A stretch of 64,000 nucleotides of DNA, from contig QNGE01002990.1 in NCBI GenBank assembly GCA_008508345.1, positions 32,924 through 96,923 of the forward strand, in the 5' to 3' direction. Below, piece by piece: positions 13,195-28,100 of this stretch. Within the stretch, counting starts at the first letter, position 1; each line of letters opens with the position of its first letter. Under the pieces are notes generated by a model. It was not told the origin of the DNA, searched no databases, and worked only from the letters and a program-made list of their open reading frames with translations. A program made the position numbers and the translations under genes. This DNA comes from Paragonimus westermani (taxonomy: Eukaryota > Platyhelminthes > Trematoda > Plagiorchiida > Troglotrematidae).

Positions 13195-16100
13195 GTAAGT
13201 CAGAAGAAACATTTCTTTCACATGCTCATGTTAAACATGACGACCTAGTTGAGTATCATTTTGAAACAGCTTACTTAACATTGCGTACAATGGTAAACAA
13301 AGCTTACTTTCGACGTTTTTAATTCCGTGATCAATGGTAGACAGTGTTGAGGTTTTGATAGGTTAATATCTTTGTCGTATGGAAAATCACGTTCGGAAAC
13401 ATTTGTTTGCAGGTCAGTGCGTCTATTCGACTGCCAGTCCCGTATGCACTATTAATAGTTTACAAAAAACAACACTGTCTTAACTTCGACACCTATAAGA
13501 TTGACGTCGCTCCTGTTAAAACTCGTCAGCTGGGACTTGAAACCCCAGCCGTACCACTGTAAAACAGCCGTGTTAATCACTATGTCAGGTACTTCGCACT
13601 AAACACATATGTCCACAATATACACCACTATATACAACCGCTCAGGTGCATTTGCATCTGAGTGATGTTCAGGATGCCGATCAGGTCAATAGGAGACGCA
13701 GAAACTGTCTTGTTAACCGCAATCAAAATCCTTGTGGCTAAGACTTCTCTGCTGGTTGAAGTCACAGAAAGCAATAAACTTGTCGCATGTTATTCAAACT
13801 ACCTGCAGACGGTTTTGCATTCGAAGCACCCTAACCTGTACGTTATGTGGTCCTAATTATAGGTTACAATACCTCAGTATTAAATGGCGAATGACGGGTA
13901 AAACGAGTTGTACAAATGGGAAATTGTGGGACCCACTGCCGACAGCGATGGCTGCACGCTTGAGACAGAGGCAATCAGGATAAAAGTGTTGCTCCCCAGT
14001 ACAGTAATTCTGCGTACCTTTTGTTGAATTAGATATGTGACACACAAGATGGATTTGCAGATAAGAATCCCTACTACCAATCAGAGAATGTTGTTCAGTT
14101 GGATTGCTCAATGTTGATGCATCCGGTCTCTTTTAACAACTGCAATAGCAGAACTGTCGTTCATTTTTTTAAAAAGCAATTTCCTTTCATGGGGTTCAGT
14201 CTTGGGCAAGTGTATAATGACGAGGAAACTTTAAAGTGGTACCTCACAAAATTTCCTAGTATTACGGCACATCATTAAACAGAAAGGTGTATTATAGGAA
14301 GACCGACTTATTGGAAGCCACATGTGTACTTGTGTACTCTCTTACAACAATCGTGATAGTGTCAGTACACAATCAGTGATGTCTGTAAAATGGTGGACTG
14401 AATTTGTACAGATTGGACAGCAACAGTGCTCACCTATTCAAGTCCGAAATTGTCCGGAACTGACAGCGCCGAGTACTGACCGTATATTTGCTGGTTTTAA
14501 CCCCGATTAGTTAGACTAATTTATCGATTTGGGTAGCCTTAGAGCTATCGGTCTATTCAAATCTAACTTAATGATCAATAAATATACACAGTTACATTCC
14601 ACGCCCGTTTAAAGCCAATTTTGTGACATTTCCACTGATCCATCCACCCCAATAAACATATTGGTTAGTGAACTGCAACGTTCTTGCTATAATTTGACTG
14701 GTGACTTTCGATGTCATAAAGGTATTTCATGGGGAAAACTGTGTGAAGTCAACTGTTACGTAATTAGCCGATCAAACAGGAGCACCCTCAAGCAGCTATA
14801 GTCAGCCTATGGTTATCACTAGCCTGTGCGGCTCATTCTCGTCTTCCAAATGTGCGAGTCCAGACCTTAACTATTTTCCAGTTATCTGTAAGCACGCCCG
14901 TCGATGCGTCGCGTTGGACTCACATTGATTCGTGGATTGAAGTGCACACAACCCCGTCATCAAACTCATTTCTTTTGTACGTAAGATTATCGTGTTCATC
15001 AGTTTAACTACATTCATTCTGCAACCCGTCCAGACAAAAAATAAGCGGTATTAATTGGTTTTTCCTACAAAAATTCTTAGATCAGACTGAAACAGTTCTT
15101 TGGATGTTTGTTACTTTGTCTCTGTGACGCAAACTGTTGCTTCTCCGTCATTCTTGCTGGTTACTGTCCTAAGGTGGCAGTGTGAGCCACAGATAAGTGA
15201 GCGACCTTTTTCATACAGAAACAGTGCAGCTAGTATTTCGTTAGATTCTGAAATTTTGTGGTTTTTATTGCTTACTAATTTTTTCATGAATGAACCGACC
15301 AGCACTATACAATGCAACTTATTCCACTCGTCTGATTTCTTTCACGCAATCATTCGAAGTGGACTCTGGCACTGAAGGAAGTACATGCAGCCAGTTCAGA
15401 TTACTCTCGACACCGAGCGGTGTGTGAAAAAGAGTTCGACAAACTTCTTTCAGAAAGAGGCTGTCTGTTATGCTATCCAACGAAAGACACTTTATAAACG
15501 TGTACAGCTAACTAGCGGATTTAATGAAAATGAACCAGGCGATTGATTACAAGGTTCATCCAGTTGAATAGCAATCAGCTTGTGAAGTTACAAATGCAGC
15601 AAATCATTGTGATAGTGTTCGTCAAATACACCGCTTCCATTACAAGGAGACAATTCATATGGATACGGATACCAGTTGTCTAGGTTTGTTTGTTAATTTT
15701 CGGTTCATTTTTCCAGAATAGTTATGCATAAAAGATGGTACCGAATACAGTTACAGTGTATAATAGCCAGAAAGGCGTAGGTCGTTGACTCTCGGTTGTA
15801 CTTGGTGTCTACTGTTGAGCTTGTGGTCGTGGGTCCTAACCTAGCCTATCTTCAGTAGTCTGGAGTAGGTTCAGCTAATTTCACAACTACCTTGCCCATG
15901 GCTGATCCTAAGTCCATGTGGACGTAGCAGCTGATCTGGTAAGTAAGATGTAAACTAATTTTTATGTGGATCCATAGACAATTGAATTTTCCTTGGGTCT
16001 AATTCAGGTGATCCATACGAAGTTTAAGAACCATATATATGTCGCCATCTTAAGAAAGCGACAGACCTCATGTTGATCTTCGAAGTAGCAAGAGTTGAAT

Positions 16101-19100
16101 TTCCGACCTTTTTTACCATGAATAGTTTGCCAACTAGTAGACGACATACGTCTGAAGTTAGACAGTACATGTGGAAGAGTAAACCGGGGTTGGAGCCCAC
16201 GGCCTTATGATTCATGGTCTAATTTGTTATCTGCAAGCTATCCCAAATCAGTGGCCAATCAATATTCGTATAATCTACTGTCTTATGCCTCCTTAGGTCT
16301 GAGTAGCAGCATTTCGTTAAATAGCTAAACGGGGTGCTTGATCAACAGCCAACAGGTTGAGTGACTAAACCAGTGATTCTATACCCTCTTACAGGAGTGT
16401 TCTACGAATACCTCGTTATCTTGATCACAATATTAGTTCAGCTAACCATGTTGCTCACTACATCGCTGTTTTGGGCTACATTTTGTGTTACAAAATATCA
16501 GCATATGTCGCTTCGATCCTGTATGCTATGCAAGAGTTGCAATATGAGATGCTCCTAAGCAAATCTGTCGCGTTACAGGTTTGTCGGTAGCACAGCACTC
16601 AGACTGAATGTGTTGATACAAGCCAATGTTCAGCAGGCTGTTCACAGCAAACACCAACCCCAGTAACTGGCAAAGCAAACATTTGAATATTTGACCTGTT
16701 TCTTCTCATTCAATGTAGTTTACCTCTTACCGTAGTTGCTAAGCCTACCGACCGGAATTCCGACACCTACGGTCTTTTCCTCCCTCGGAGTTACTCTTCT
16801 CCCAAACGAATCGATTTGAGCTCGCACTGGCAGAAGATGTTTGCCTGTTGCGCCCGGCGGGTTTGTCTTCCCCGGGCCTTGTGGTTGTGCGCGCGTGTAT
16901 GTAGTACATCGTGGCACGGATGTGTGAGTGAACCAGGTTTGGCACGCCTTGCCATGCACACCGAATGTGCAAGGCCTATAATTACGCGTTTGTTGTTGCC
17001 CGGTTAGAAATCCACGCCTTCACAGATGACACAATGCGTCGCCGGAGTCCGTTCGGTTCGACAACGTCATGTCAACGCGCGTACGCCCACTGGCGGGTGT
17101 GGTCGCGCGGGCAGTTGGCGACGGGCTCAAGAAAGCGCATGCTTAAACGGACGGACGTTGTTACCGTCAGTAGCCACCATGTTCACAAAACAAACTTTGC
17201 CGTCCTCCGGTACCATCGATTTCTGATTTCAAGGGAGTAGTTTAACCTAAAATTCACTAATCTAAAACTATCTGTAATTCGTTACACATTCTGTTTTTTA
17301 TTTTCAAACCCTCATGAACAACATTGGGATAAAATTGCACGTAGCCCCCGGTTGAAACTCGCAGTCACTGAATGGACTGCCTCATTGATCCTTAGTGGTC
17401 CCCGTTAATTTGCTTACTAGCGTCCAAGGGTGATCTGGATATTGATGTCTGTCTTGTCCACTTCATTCCACCAACACTAAATAAACGCTAGTATTACACC
17501 CACTTGGATTTCTTTGACCATAGTACCGCCTTCAAACGTTTGGACTAAACGAAGCTACAGAATCCATCCATGCGTAATCAGTCCACTAAATGGAACTCAA
17601 TACTTGTATAACGCCAAGGTATCGCACGTGGCAACTAACCATCGGGCATCCACGACTATATCTTGTGTACTTCCTGATATCAGCCTACATGAATAACACA
17701 CTATGGCCAGAAAGACAAGCTTTTCAGGTGCACTAACCAGTTTAGTGTATTTTGTCAGCCTTGGTCAAGCTTGCTGTTAATCGATCTTTGAATAACTCAG
17801 TTTGTGGATTTTTCTTCCCAATTGCTACTGACAATGGTTATGAGTAGCTCGCGCAACAGTTCGCAGAGTCAAATGATCAGTGTATCTAATTAAATATTCG
17901 GAAGTCAACTTATGTTACAACAAACTGGTTTTTTCATATCGGTGACAGTCTCAAGCAAGTCAACAGGCCCATTCTTGCGTGGCTCATCTGAAGATATTCC
18001 CCACTGCTTCTTCATATGGTTTTAGGGTCAAATAATGATTGCCTCATTTCTGTACTGGCTATACGGTTCCGAATAGGAACCTCAATATTTTGGGTAGCTC
18101 TAAGACATTTCTTCCTTCATGCAAAAAATTATATGCACGCGGTCCATCAGTGGGATCACTGAATCCCATTCGAAATTATGTGAACAGTTTTAACTCAAAA
18201 AGCCAATGAATAACAACCATGCGCTCTTAACGGAACTACCCTTCTATAACAAGACACACGCACAGGTTCCGTATGTTTACGTCTTAGCGTACTATCTCCC
18301 CTTAATCTAAAGGGTAGCTAGAAACCACTGCACCAAGAACCCTCTTCTACGGTAGTAATTTATAACCCATGTTTGTGAAAAGCACCCGTTTTTGCTAGCT
18401 GATTTTTATATAAACGAATTCGGTAGCATTTTTGTACTAACGTGCGAGACTCAGGTTTTTTAAACTACCGATGAGTCTATGATGACAGATGACAGTCCAC
18501 CATTGGTGGGTATATAGGATACTTTCTTGGCTTCACTAGGAACTTCAGTACCTGATCCGTGTGAACTTCTACGCACAAACCATGGAAAACCTGTAGAACC
18601 TTGACAAAGCCTTTGCATCGGGCGAAGAAAATCTTGATTCGAACGATGTATTCCGATCGGAAAAGCGTTTTTATAATAATCATCATTGTCATCAGTCTTT
18701 CGAAAGAGTTTGAGACAGCTGTTCGAGGTTCTACAAGGCTGCATGTCGTGAAGCAACTTTGCAACCCATAATTGCTGTTTTCCAACCCTGTTCGGTGCTT
18801 TGCCCGTTATCATTGTTCAACAATTTCTCCTGGCTTCCAGCCAGCTGCTATCAAGTAGTCGCCTTTACAGTCTGCGAACATTTTCTCGATTTCACTGTCC
18901 AAGGTGCAGCTGGAACGCCCACTCAGCAATGGACTCTACTGTGCGAGATATCTGCCCCACAGTTTGCAGCTCACCTGCGACTTTTACGTCTTAGGACAGT
19001 AAGTAAACTGTGTTGGAGAATTTGTAAGTTTAACCTGCACTACCACACATAGTCTTGTCCATTCCGCGAGCACATCCTTTATAACAGTATTCAATCTGAT

Positions 19101-22100
19101 GCCTAGTACTGAACCCAAGCAGTTCGATTGATCAGCTCTGACTTCAAAACAAACGAGATGTTCGCATGTCTTCTATCCATGTGAGCCGGCCGAAAAGACC
19201 ATAGTGGCTAGAGGTTGGGGAAAAATGCATCATAGTAGCCAGAACAGCCTCAGCTATGCTGGAATAATCGGTAGTTCATCACTCTTGTTCACGACTAAAA
19301 GGGGCTGTCAGCACAATACTATCAGCAACACAGACAGGATCATCCCCAGCATCTCACGCATTTGTGCCAGTTGAGGTGTGAGGTAAACGGGGTGTTATAA
19401 AGTGGGCAGGCACTACTGTTTTACACAGGTGGCACTCTAAGATGGTTATCACAGGTGATTTTCCAGACCGTTTCACTAATCCATTTTATTTCCGTTAACA
19501 ACGACTTGTAGTTTGTGAACGTGCAGGTCTTTGGCAAAGCTGATTAATTCTGTGAAATGACTGTCCGGTTAGTAAGCGCTTCGTCATCACGGTGAAAAAA
19601 AATGGTCAAGGATGAACTTTTAAAGTTTCCCATCAGATGACGACCAGGAACGCACGCAGAAATCATGCTATATACACACATACCATATGTTGTCATATAT
19701 ATGTACAGTTAACATGGCCACTGTTTGGGTTTCTGATAGTGCTGTGTACAGGGAACTTCAAAGTACACTGCGGTCTCTTACTACGGAATATGATCAGCTT
19801 GACCACCTTTGAATGTCGACAACCTGATGGAGTTCTTACATCTTTCGGACAAGTTGTCCCACCTGCTTCAACTGAGACAACTGAGGCCTTCGTATGATGG
19901 AAAACTTGTGACGTACTAGTATAGAGTCAGCAAGCCAAACGTAGTAATTACTCGCGGGTTTACCATTGTTTGACTGTTCTACACTTTGTTGTATACGATT
20001 ATTTATTAACCGATCAAATTTGGCCCCTATCTCAGGTGCGTTTTGCTAAGTACCATTGTCTTACCTCCAACCGAACAGCTGGATTAGTGGCATTTATTTT
20101 GAGTCCCGCTGATCGGTGACCATTAGGCGTTTCTGTCCGCCCCAACCAGCCAACTCTTCCATAGTACAACTCAACTTACAGGTACACAACAGTAGTATGA
20201 AGGTTTCGATCCCTACTGGTAGACACCAGATACTTGTCTTTCGTTCTGTAGTAATTGCTTCAATTAACGAGACAACGCCACAACTTGACGCATCTAAGCG
20301 AACAGGGCAGGGCTGAGGGCAAATGTTTTGAATATACATCAGTACAGACTAAAACTTTCACACTTCAAGACGTGGTGTCATGCGACAAGTTACTCGTTCA
20401 GTATCAGACGAATGGCAATTACTTTGAGCCGTTATTACCGATTTAGGAGAGTGGGCGTACTTTTAGACACAACGCGTTTGCAGTACTAGTCTCGGTACCG
20501 GTAAGTCGTTCGTAGGTCATGCTTGTCACAACTAGAGTACGTCTGAGTAATTAGTAACATTAAGACTTGCAAAGGTAGTCACAAAATAGTTATTTTCATA
20601 CAGTAATCCGTAGTCGTTTGTGATCCTCTCTCAATTGAACGGACTGTGTAAGCAGTCAAATACACTGCCTAGAGCACCTCCACCTCCACCATCCAACTCG
20701 AAAACTAACCCATTTCCAGGTCATCTGTTTTGTAAAGCCACTGTGATAGCACACTGAACCGGGCAAACGGCTTATATGGCTGTCTGTACCTACTTAATAA
20801 TGCTTTGTCAAAACTTCTGTGGCCCCAAACATTACAACTTACTGAGACCAATGATAGACCGGATTAGAACCTAAATATGATCAGTAAGTTTTTGTGCAAA
20901 GCAAGCTTTACCTCAACAGACACTGCTGTTCTTGCAGGTTCATAAGTCGATGCGGACAAACGAAATAAAGAAATGTCTATCAATCAGTACAAAACTTTGA
21001 TTCAGTTATTCCGAACTAAACCAGTACGACCTTGTAATTTTCGAAACTAGCCAAACAGCAAGTGACTATTTTCGAGTGTTGCACCATTCATCAGATTTGA
21101 CAATTGACCAGATCAGTCTACTGTTGTAAGACATGAAGTTGCTACCCGTGTACAACACTCGAGGTTTGCTGGCTTGTAACACACAAGCCACCTGAGGACT
21201 ACGCACATTTAGTCTGCTCAAAATCAGCCAGGAGAAATCTAACTTGAAAAATATATCTTCACTTTTCAGTTTTTGCAGAACAATAGACCAGTTCGTTGTT
21301 GTATCCAAGCTATCTAGGCAAACGTTCACACATTTTATAACTCTGAATAGAGACGGCCTAGGGTTATGCCTGAAAACGTGTCAACTAGCGATTTCTAACT
21401 GACAATGTTTATTCCATTCCTCAGTTTAACCATTTTTGCTGACCTATGTTCAATATGCGTTTTGCTCTCAGATGGACAGACCACAAATCCAATTCACTTC
21501 CCCTACCCTATACAAACCTCTACTAATGATGACAATCTAGCAGATGTGGACAACAGCGTATCAACGGTACGCGGCAAAAAAGTGCGTAAGCCGCGCACCA
21601 TCTATTCTATTTGGCAACTGCAAGTGCTCAATCGACGTTTTGTGCAATCCCAGTACTTGAATCTGACAGAACGTGCCAGCCTGGCCGCTCAGCTTGGTCT
21701 GACCCAAACTCAGGTGAGCCAGCTCAAATCAGATGATCGATTCGATTACGCTTTGCTTAATTCATTGTCAAATCTGACAGTTACGGGTGCATACTGAATC
21801 GGTTGACAAGGCTAGATAATAAATGCGTTTGAACGCGTGATTAGCAGGTTGAAAGCAAAATCGAAGGTGACAATAGAGAATCCGAAGTGAACTAATGCGA
21901 GTTATATCAATAGAAACGTGCAATCTACAGTTTTATACACATAGATTAAAAATGCGTTCTGTGAACATTGTACCGGCATTGTTTTGGAGTAGTTTTCATA
22001 GTTAACTGAATTATAACAATCTCGGGGAAGTTAGCTGAAGTATGACAAACCAGTTTATGGTAAAACTGAACAAAAGCGCAACAAATTCAGCCTACTTCAA

Positions 22101-25100
22101 TGCGGTGTGTATATTTCTGGCACATGGGAGGTCACTATGATGAGTAATTGTGCTTTACCAAAATAACGAGCAGTAATTAATAGGTCTGCTCTTGTTGGTT
22201 TAAATCCAAAAAGAATGTAATCACTGACGGTCGGATTCTTTTAGTCTAATCGATAGGTCTAGTTGTGAATGCCGAACCATAATAAAGCAGTACGGTTGAT
22301 ATAATCCATTCTCTTTTACAACTATTCCTTATCCCATTTTTCGTGCACTCGTAGCAGCACAGTACACATAGGCTTAAACGTCTGCAGAAAGAAAACAGAT
22401 CGGTCTAAAAAAGAGTTACAATATGTTATTGCACAAGTTGACGGAAACCAGTTCAAACCTGCTTACGGAATTTCATATTCTCTTTTCAGTGTACTCAGTC
22501 TCATTCATTTTACGCAAACGATCTTCCATTCAGCCATATTCCGATTATAGACAAAGCAATTTCTGTTTGTTTACCACGGGTGATTTCAACCTGCAAACGT
22601 ACCACTGTGTATTGTAACATGTTCAGATTAACAGTCTACACAGTTTGAGTGATGTTGTTTTTCGGTTTGCAGCCTTTAGGATTAGTAAGAAAATACAATT
22701 CAACAATACACCACTCCCTTGCTGCTCCTGATCTGTATGCCATAAGAAAGCTTATAGAAAAGATAAGCATGTACACTGCATAAGCTATAAGTAGAAAGGC
22801 TTCTCATAACACACTGAGATTGATGCCAGATTTTCGAGAGTCAACGTTTATAGAAACGGATAATAAAACAATTTCATCCTTCTATATGTATGGCGGAGCT
22901 TAACCTACAGAGTACGACAATTTTCAGATATGAAAAAAATCGGATTTGGTGGATCTGAACAGTGTATACAATCATACATATCTATGCTTCCCCTAATTTT
23001 GGTCCAATGCGTACCCGACATCAGAGGTCTCAACAGGACATTTGTTAAAATGTGCCCACTAGGCATCAGCATCGATAGTGTGATTTGGTTTACGCACCGA
23101 CCGGGTCCAAATTAAATTGACACCACTTTGGGTCAGATCGTTAACCTGGAACACGAAAACAGAAGTGCGTACACATTTGGCGGGCTGTTAAAACTATCCC
23201 AAAAACTTTGATCGAAATCACACAGTCGTATCCGCATATTCTGACAAAGGACATGCACAAGAAAGGCATAGAAGACTTCATCAAATATATATGTAACTTG
23301 ATAATCCACTTAGGACTCAGGTGTCCGTATACCAAGCAGACACAACAAGTTTGTCTTGCTACATCGATTTAAAGCTTCTCACATGTTGAACAATGAATCT
23401 GTGTGGCACACAATTACGTGTGAGTTCAAAATAGTCCTCAGTTTGTAGAAGCAATCTGACGTTCTTATGTAACGAGCAGCATGATGATTTACTTTTAGTC
23501 GGGCGAAATAGTGCAGTTACTTTGAACCATGATGCGATCAAAACCGGTAATCGTGACAATACTCGGTTCTATCTGACGAGATTCACTGAAAAAATTCAAT
23601 GCTTAAAATCAGTACCTGCTTTCCAGTTTGTTATCTCAAATTTCACAAATAGTGGGTGTACACAGTAGACTGTTAACAATCGTGTAGAACACAAATATCA
23701 TACGGGAAATGTTAATCATACAGTTCCACATATACGAGTCAAATGAAAAACGATCCCAATATTCTTTGCTTACACACACTTTTTTATATTGAAATACATG
23801 TTTCTCATTTCCAAGTGTAATATTAACATCTTAGTGACTAACTTAAGCACACTTATCTGAGATTACTTGTACGAAAGCACATATGAGAGGTTTCTCTGCT
23901 GACATCTGAATATACATCAACTCTATGCTTGAGCTCAAATCAGTACTGAGTGCTCACTTCGCTAGGTTCATATCAGAAACAGATCCGTAACACAATCGTA
24001 TGGATGTTTTAAGATATCCGCACCAAATTTAGTACGAATGAAGTTGAACATTTTGGGTGTCGTGTTTAACATATTGATAAACAGACTGAGAATAACACAA
24101 CGTTACGAGCAAGTTGTAGTACTCTACGTTTCAACCACTTCGGGTGGCCTTCCTCAGGATTTGATTTCGATTACAACACTCCAGAGGAAGGCCACCCGAG
24201 ATGGTTGAAACGTAGAGTACTACAACTTGCTCGTAACGTTGTGTTATTCTCAATCTGTTTATCAATGTATGGATTTTTGTTAGCAAGAGTTATGATAACT
24301 ACATAGCCCATCCCTATTTTTGAGATAGGCATGTAACGATTAACGTGTTTTACTGCATACGAGGTGTTATAGCAAAATACTTTAACATAGTGGTATAAGA
24401 AATGCCCCTAAAATGACTGATCCACAGTTGTAGGGCCGATCATATTTCGGTACGGCTGATCTAAATTAGGGGAATATTTTTCTCCTCATTTTTGTCCGTT
24501 AATATTTTGTCACAAGATTTTACGTTGCCAAGATGTAGTTTCTCTTATAAACAAGCCGAAGTAGACCTACTCAAGACTGTCCACAGTATGACAAAGAAAC
24601 CTAGAGCCGCTTGAATATGATACAGCCTGTGGATATGGAAACCTTGTTAAGTGAATAAGCTGATGGTGGGTCTTCCCGAGAACGAATGCTGTTGGTCTTC
24701 TGTTATTCAAAGACCTACGTCAAAACGAAATTAAGTCTTAGTAAATCTAACGTGAATGCCGATCACGCACGTGTCCGCTGTTTTGATATGTAGAAACACC
24801 AACTTCAGCAAACATCGGGATTTGAACTATAGCTTTCTTGAGATGAGCATGTTGACACCTACTCAGAAGAAATCGAAATATCGTAAACTAACATTATATC
24901 ACAACCGTTTGTGACCAGTGCTCAAGCAGCCCGGTCCTCATTATTCAAAGCGCAGTAATTGTGTTATCACATACTGCCGATAGTCCCGAAAAGTACTGGT
25001 ATCACAAGTGCGTAAGTTACAGTTCGTAAACTTCAAATTCCACGATTATTCACCGATAACTTTTCTACATTCACTGAATTGTCCCCCTCAATCTCACAGA

Positions 25101-28100
25101 CAAATCAGATGAAGGCCAAATTGAACGTCAGATTGTGGGCTACACAAACTAATAAACACTGGCTGGGAATACCTAGTATCATTATTATTTAAAATCCCTA
25201 CAAGTCTATAGACTACTATCTTCGATTACATATGATAACCACGCCATATTGCTAGAATCGTAAACAGAAATTCGTTAATTTGGGTACGTAAGAAATATTT
25301 CAGGGATGATTAGGTTTAGATCATTATTGTGAGCTACGGCCCACGTGGTTAACACAAGAAGGCGCAGTTAAATTCAAAGTGAAATCATCACAAAATCTTT
25401 GTGAACAACAGGTGAAACTGCTTGGAGCTCTTTGGGCATTTCGGTGCGTGATACCAAGTGAGTCATTGGGCTTTTCTGGCCACAACTTCAACCGCACATC
25501 AGTTCCCAGTTGGCTTCGGGCTATTATGACATGGTAACACGCAAGCCTACTTTGACCACACAGCACATTTACTCGATGTGACGTTCACAATGATGTAGAC
25601 ACAGATGTCTCCGCCGATCTGTGACCATCTGTCGCATCCGAACGTAAGCGTCGTTGTCTCCTGTTTTTCGGTCAGCGTTTCGGAGCCTTGGTTGGTCACG
25701 TGACTCAATGGGCTATCGTGTACCTGGTATAGTAAGAAAACAGAGCAGTTAGAGGGACCTTTGAAAAGCGTGAGGTAACCGATCGCATCTTTCGACATTA
25801 AGATGAAAGTCCGAATTCCAACTACTACAAATGATCGGGTCAAGAAACCCAGTTGCATTTGTATGTAACATACTACAGGACATTTGCAGTTGTACTTGTG
25901 GGCGTAGAAGACACCTTGTGCCATAAATCCCCGTTTTAATATGTGCAAACTGTGTAATGTATGTTTAACATATTATTTTCAGTTCATATGTCTGCGTTGA
26001 ACTTGGTGTAACTAAAAGTTCTAATCAGATATTAACTCGGGATCATCGGACAACTCAAATTTCATGTTACGCCTGGGGGCCCTTTAGTTCGAGTCCTTGA
26101 AAGTGTCAACTGATGTCACTGCTAATAAATTGTATATAACACAAGATAGCGCTTGGGATGGCGACGCAGATATTCGTCTACCTCCTGTGATAAAATTTCA
26201 TCGAACGATCAAAACATGAAGACTAGTAGGTGCATGTAATTCGTGTACAATTCTCCTTTATGCTCGATTTTATTGGCAGGTAAAAAGACGGATAGCTGCA
26301 TCCATTGCATTGGTGCAACATTTCACATCCGGATTTTACAGGAATTTCTCTCAGCAATCTGTACATCCTAGGAACCTCACAGCACTAGCTGCTTGTCGTG
26401 TGACCAACCCAGCCACGTGATCGCCATACAAGTATTCGAACCACCATACGAACTTAAAGTTGCAAATGAAAAAGCCATGGACTGAGATCAGTGCTACAGT
26501 GGATGGTTTAGTCGCACGCGATGATGTTTACACGAAGCTACAGTAATTTTTCCACTGTACACAATTGTCAGTCCGTTGCCCAACTCGCATGGTTACTGCG
26601 TCGTGACATCGGTTCCCCTTGCAACGTGGCACGGCAATAGTCAGTTTCGACGATTGTGTGTTCTGCCACCAGTACGAATGCTCGCACAATAGAGCCTGAA
26701 AATGTTCTGATCCAACCCGCGAATAGTACGTTTTGCGTTCAGGTATTGATCGGTGACCTTGATGTTTAAAGCGTTGTTCCGGATCACGTTTCATTCTCCA
26801 AAGAGTTGCCTGAACGTGTGTCCGTGCTCGCGATCACGCTTGCCTCGGTCCTGTAATGTAATGTTTGACAAATACTAAATCGATAGGCCAGTTTGCTGCA
26901 CGATTGATTTGTGACCGGTTCTGAGCTCAATCGCTGAAAGGAACCGAATGACATGGGTGCTTACTCGATTGTGTGTACGTGCTAGTGTGCTATCTCACTC
27001 GCACGATTGCGAGCATGTAGGCGCGTGCACCGAATCGAGACACATTGCTCGTGATGTCAAATGCGGGGCTTATAAATCAGTGCGTTGGACGACGACTCAG
27101 TCATCGCTTTGTGACCAACTTCACACTGACCAAACTGCGAGTCTTTGACATTGGTACACCGGCTGCCGACATTCGAGATATTGATAAGCGTACGTTAGCA
27201 CTTACGGCAGCGTACGTATGTGTGCGTGTTTCTGAATTTTCAAACCTACATGAGTGCTCAACGGGGTTGCTAAGGCACTGTTGTACAGATGCTGGTGTTC
27301 TGTTGCCGACCAAGCAAAGCACCACCACCAGAAACGCATTCAAAAGACGAGGCTTGGCGATATCCGATTTCAAAAAAGCTGTCGGTGACTTGGTTTAGTT
27401 TTAAACCAAACGTATTTCCTCCTGACCAATAGTACCCTGTTGAATTTTTTTGGTGTAAACGGAGCAGAAGACGATCAGTTGAGGCCGGATGTCATTGTAC
27501 TACAGTTAAATCTCGGGATCGTAGGCTTGCCTATCGAAGGTTAATTTCAGCTAGTTTTGACACTCTGAGACACGTACAATTACCACAGGAACGGTCATCT
27601 ATTCCTTAATGTTGATAACTGCTCATCTATAACCACCAGCTTCATGGACTTTTCATTAGGAAGTGTTTAAACTTTGACTCAGTGAAGATTTAATCGTTGT
27701 GACTTTGGAAGGATGTACATATGTGACAGCATTCACAGTGACGAGTCCGTTGGTGTGATAAATGCCGCCACAGGACGCTGTGGGTGGAACGCTGAAAAGC
27801 TACAGAAGTTACTTCTGGCGTTAAAAATATTACTGTGGTTCGAAATTCAACCCGTACTAGCCTAAACCCAAAAACAAACAATAGCCTTCACAACAAACCT
27901 CATTACTAACTCATCAAAATTCCTCTCACTTTAGTCCACGGGAGATGAAGTGTACCATTTATAAATGCAATGTGTAGAAAATCAGATTCCTGCTCGACAT
28001 TCGATATTTTCCGACCACCAGATTACGGTTCGAGTTGAATGCTACTACCCACAATTCTAGGGCAACTTTAGAACATTCAAATTCACATAACTTGCTAAAA

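Larger units (their letters stand above)
13195..21471 (+). other. Distal-less intron 1 (8277 bp)
   Basis: Donor GTAAGT at 13195; acceptor in a T/C-rich run ending CTCAG at 21471. Inside are a diverged copy of the SINE-like repeat (13638-13735) and a GC-richer stretch at about 16730-17240. Otherwise only short unrecognised open frames are present. No second gene was found on either strand. Confidence 0.9.

Noticed and set aside
13195..13322. Reading exon 1 on to the stop at 13322 as a single-exon protein
   Set aside because: A strong donor at 13195 joins in phase to the homeodomain exon; the extra 42 codons resemble no Dlx sequence.
15435..15495. CTTCTTTCAGAAAGAGGCTG resembling the segment after the hammerhead in the SINE-like family
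   Set aside because: Similarity covers only about 25 bp and the flanks do not align; it may be chance or a very old piece.
21405..21471. ATG at 21405 as the start of a short homeobox protein
   Set aside because: A consensus acceptor at 21470-21471 and phase match to exon 1 show this is intron sequence; the frame also stops before helix 3.
27071..27076. TATAAA as a proven intronic promoter
   Set aside because: A single hexamer is expected by chance in a window of this size; kept only as a note to the GC-rich island.
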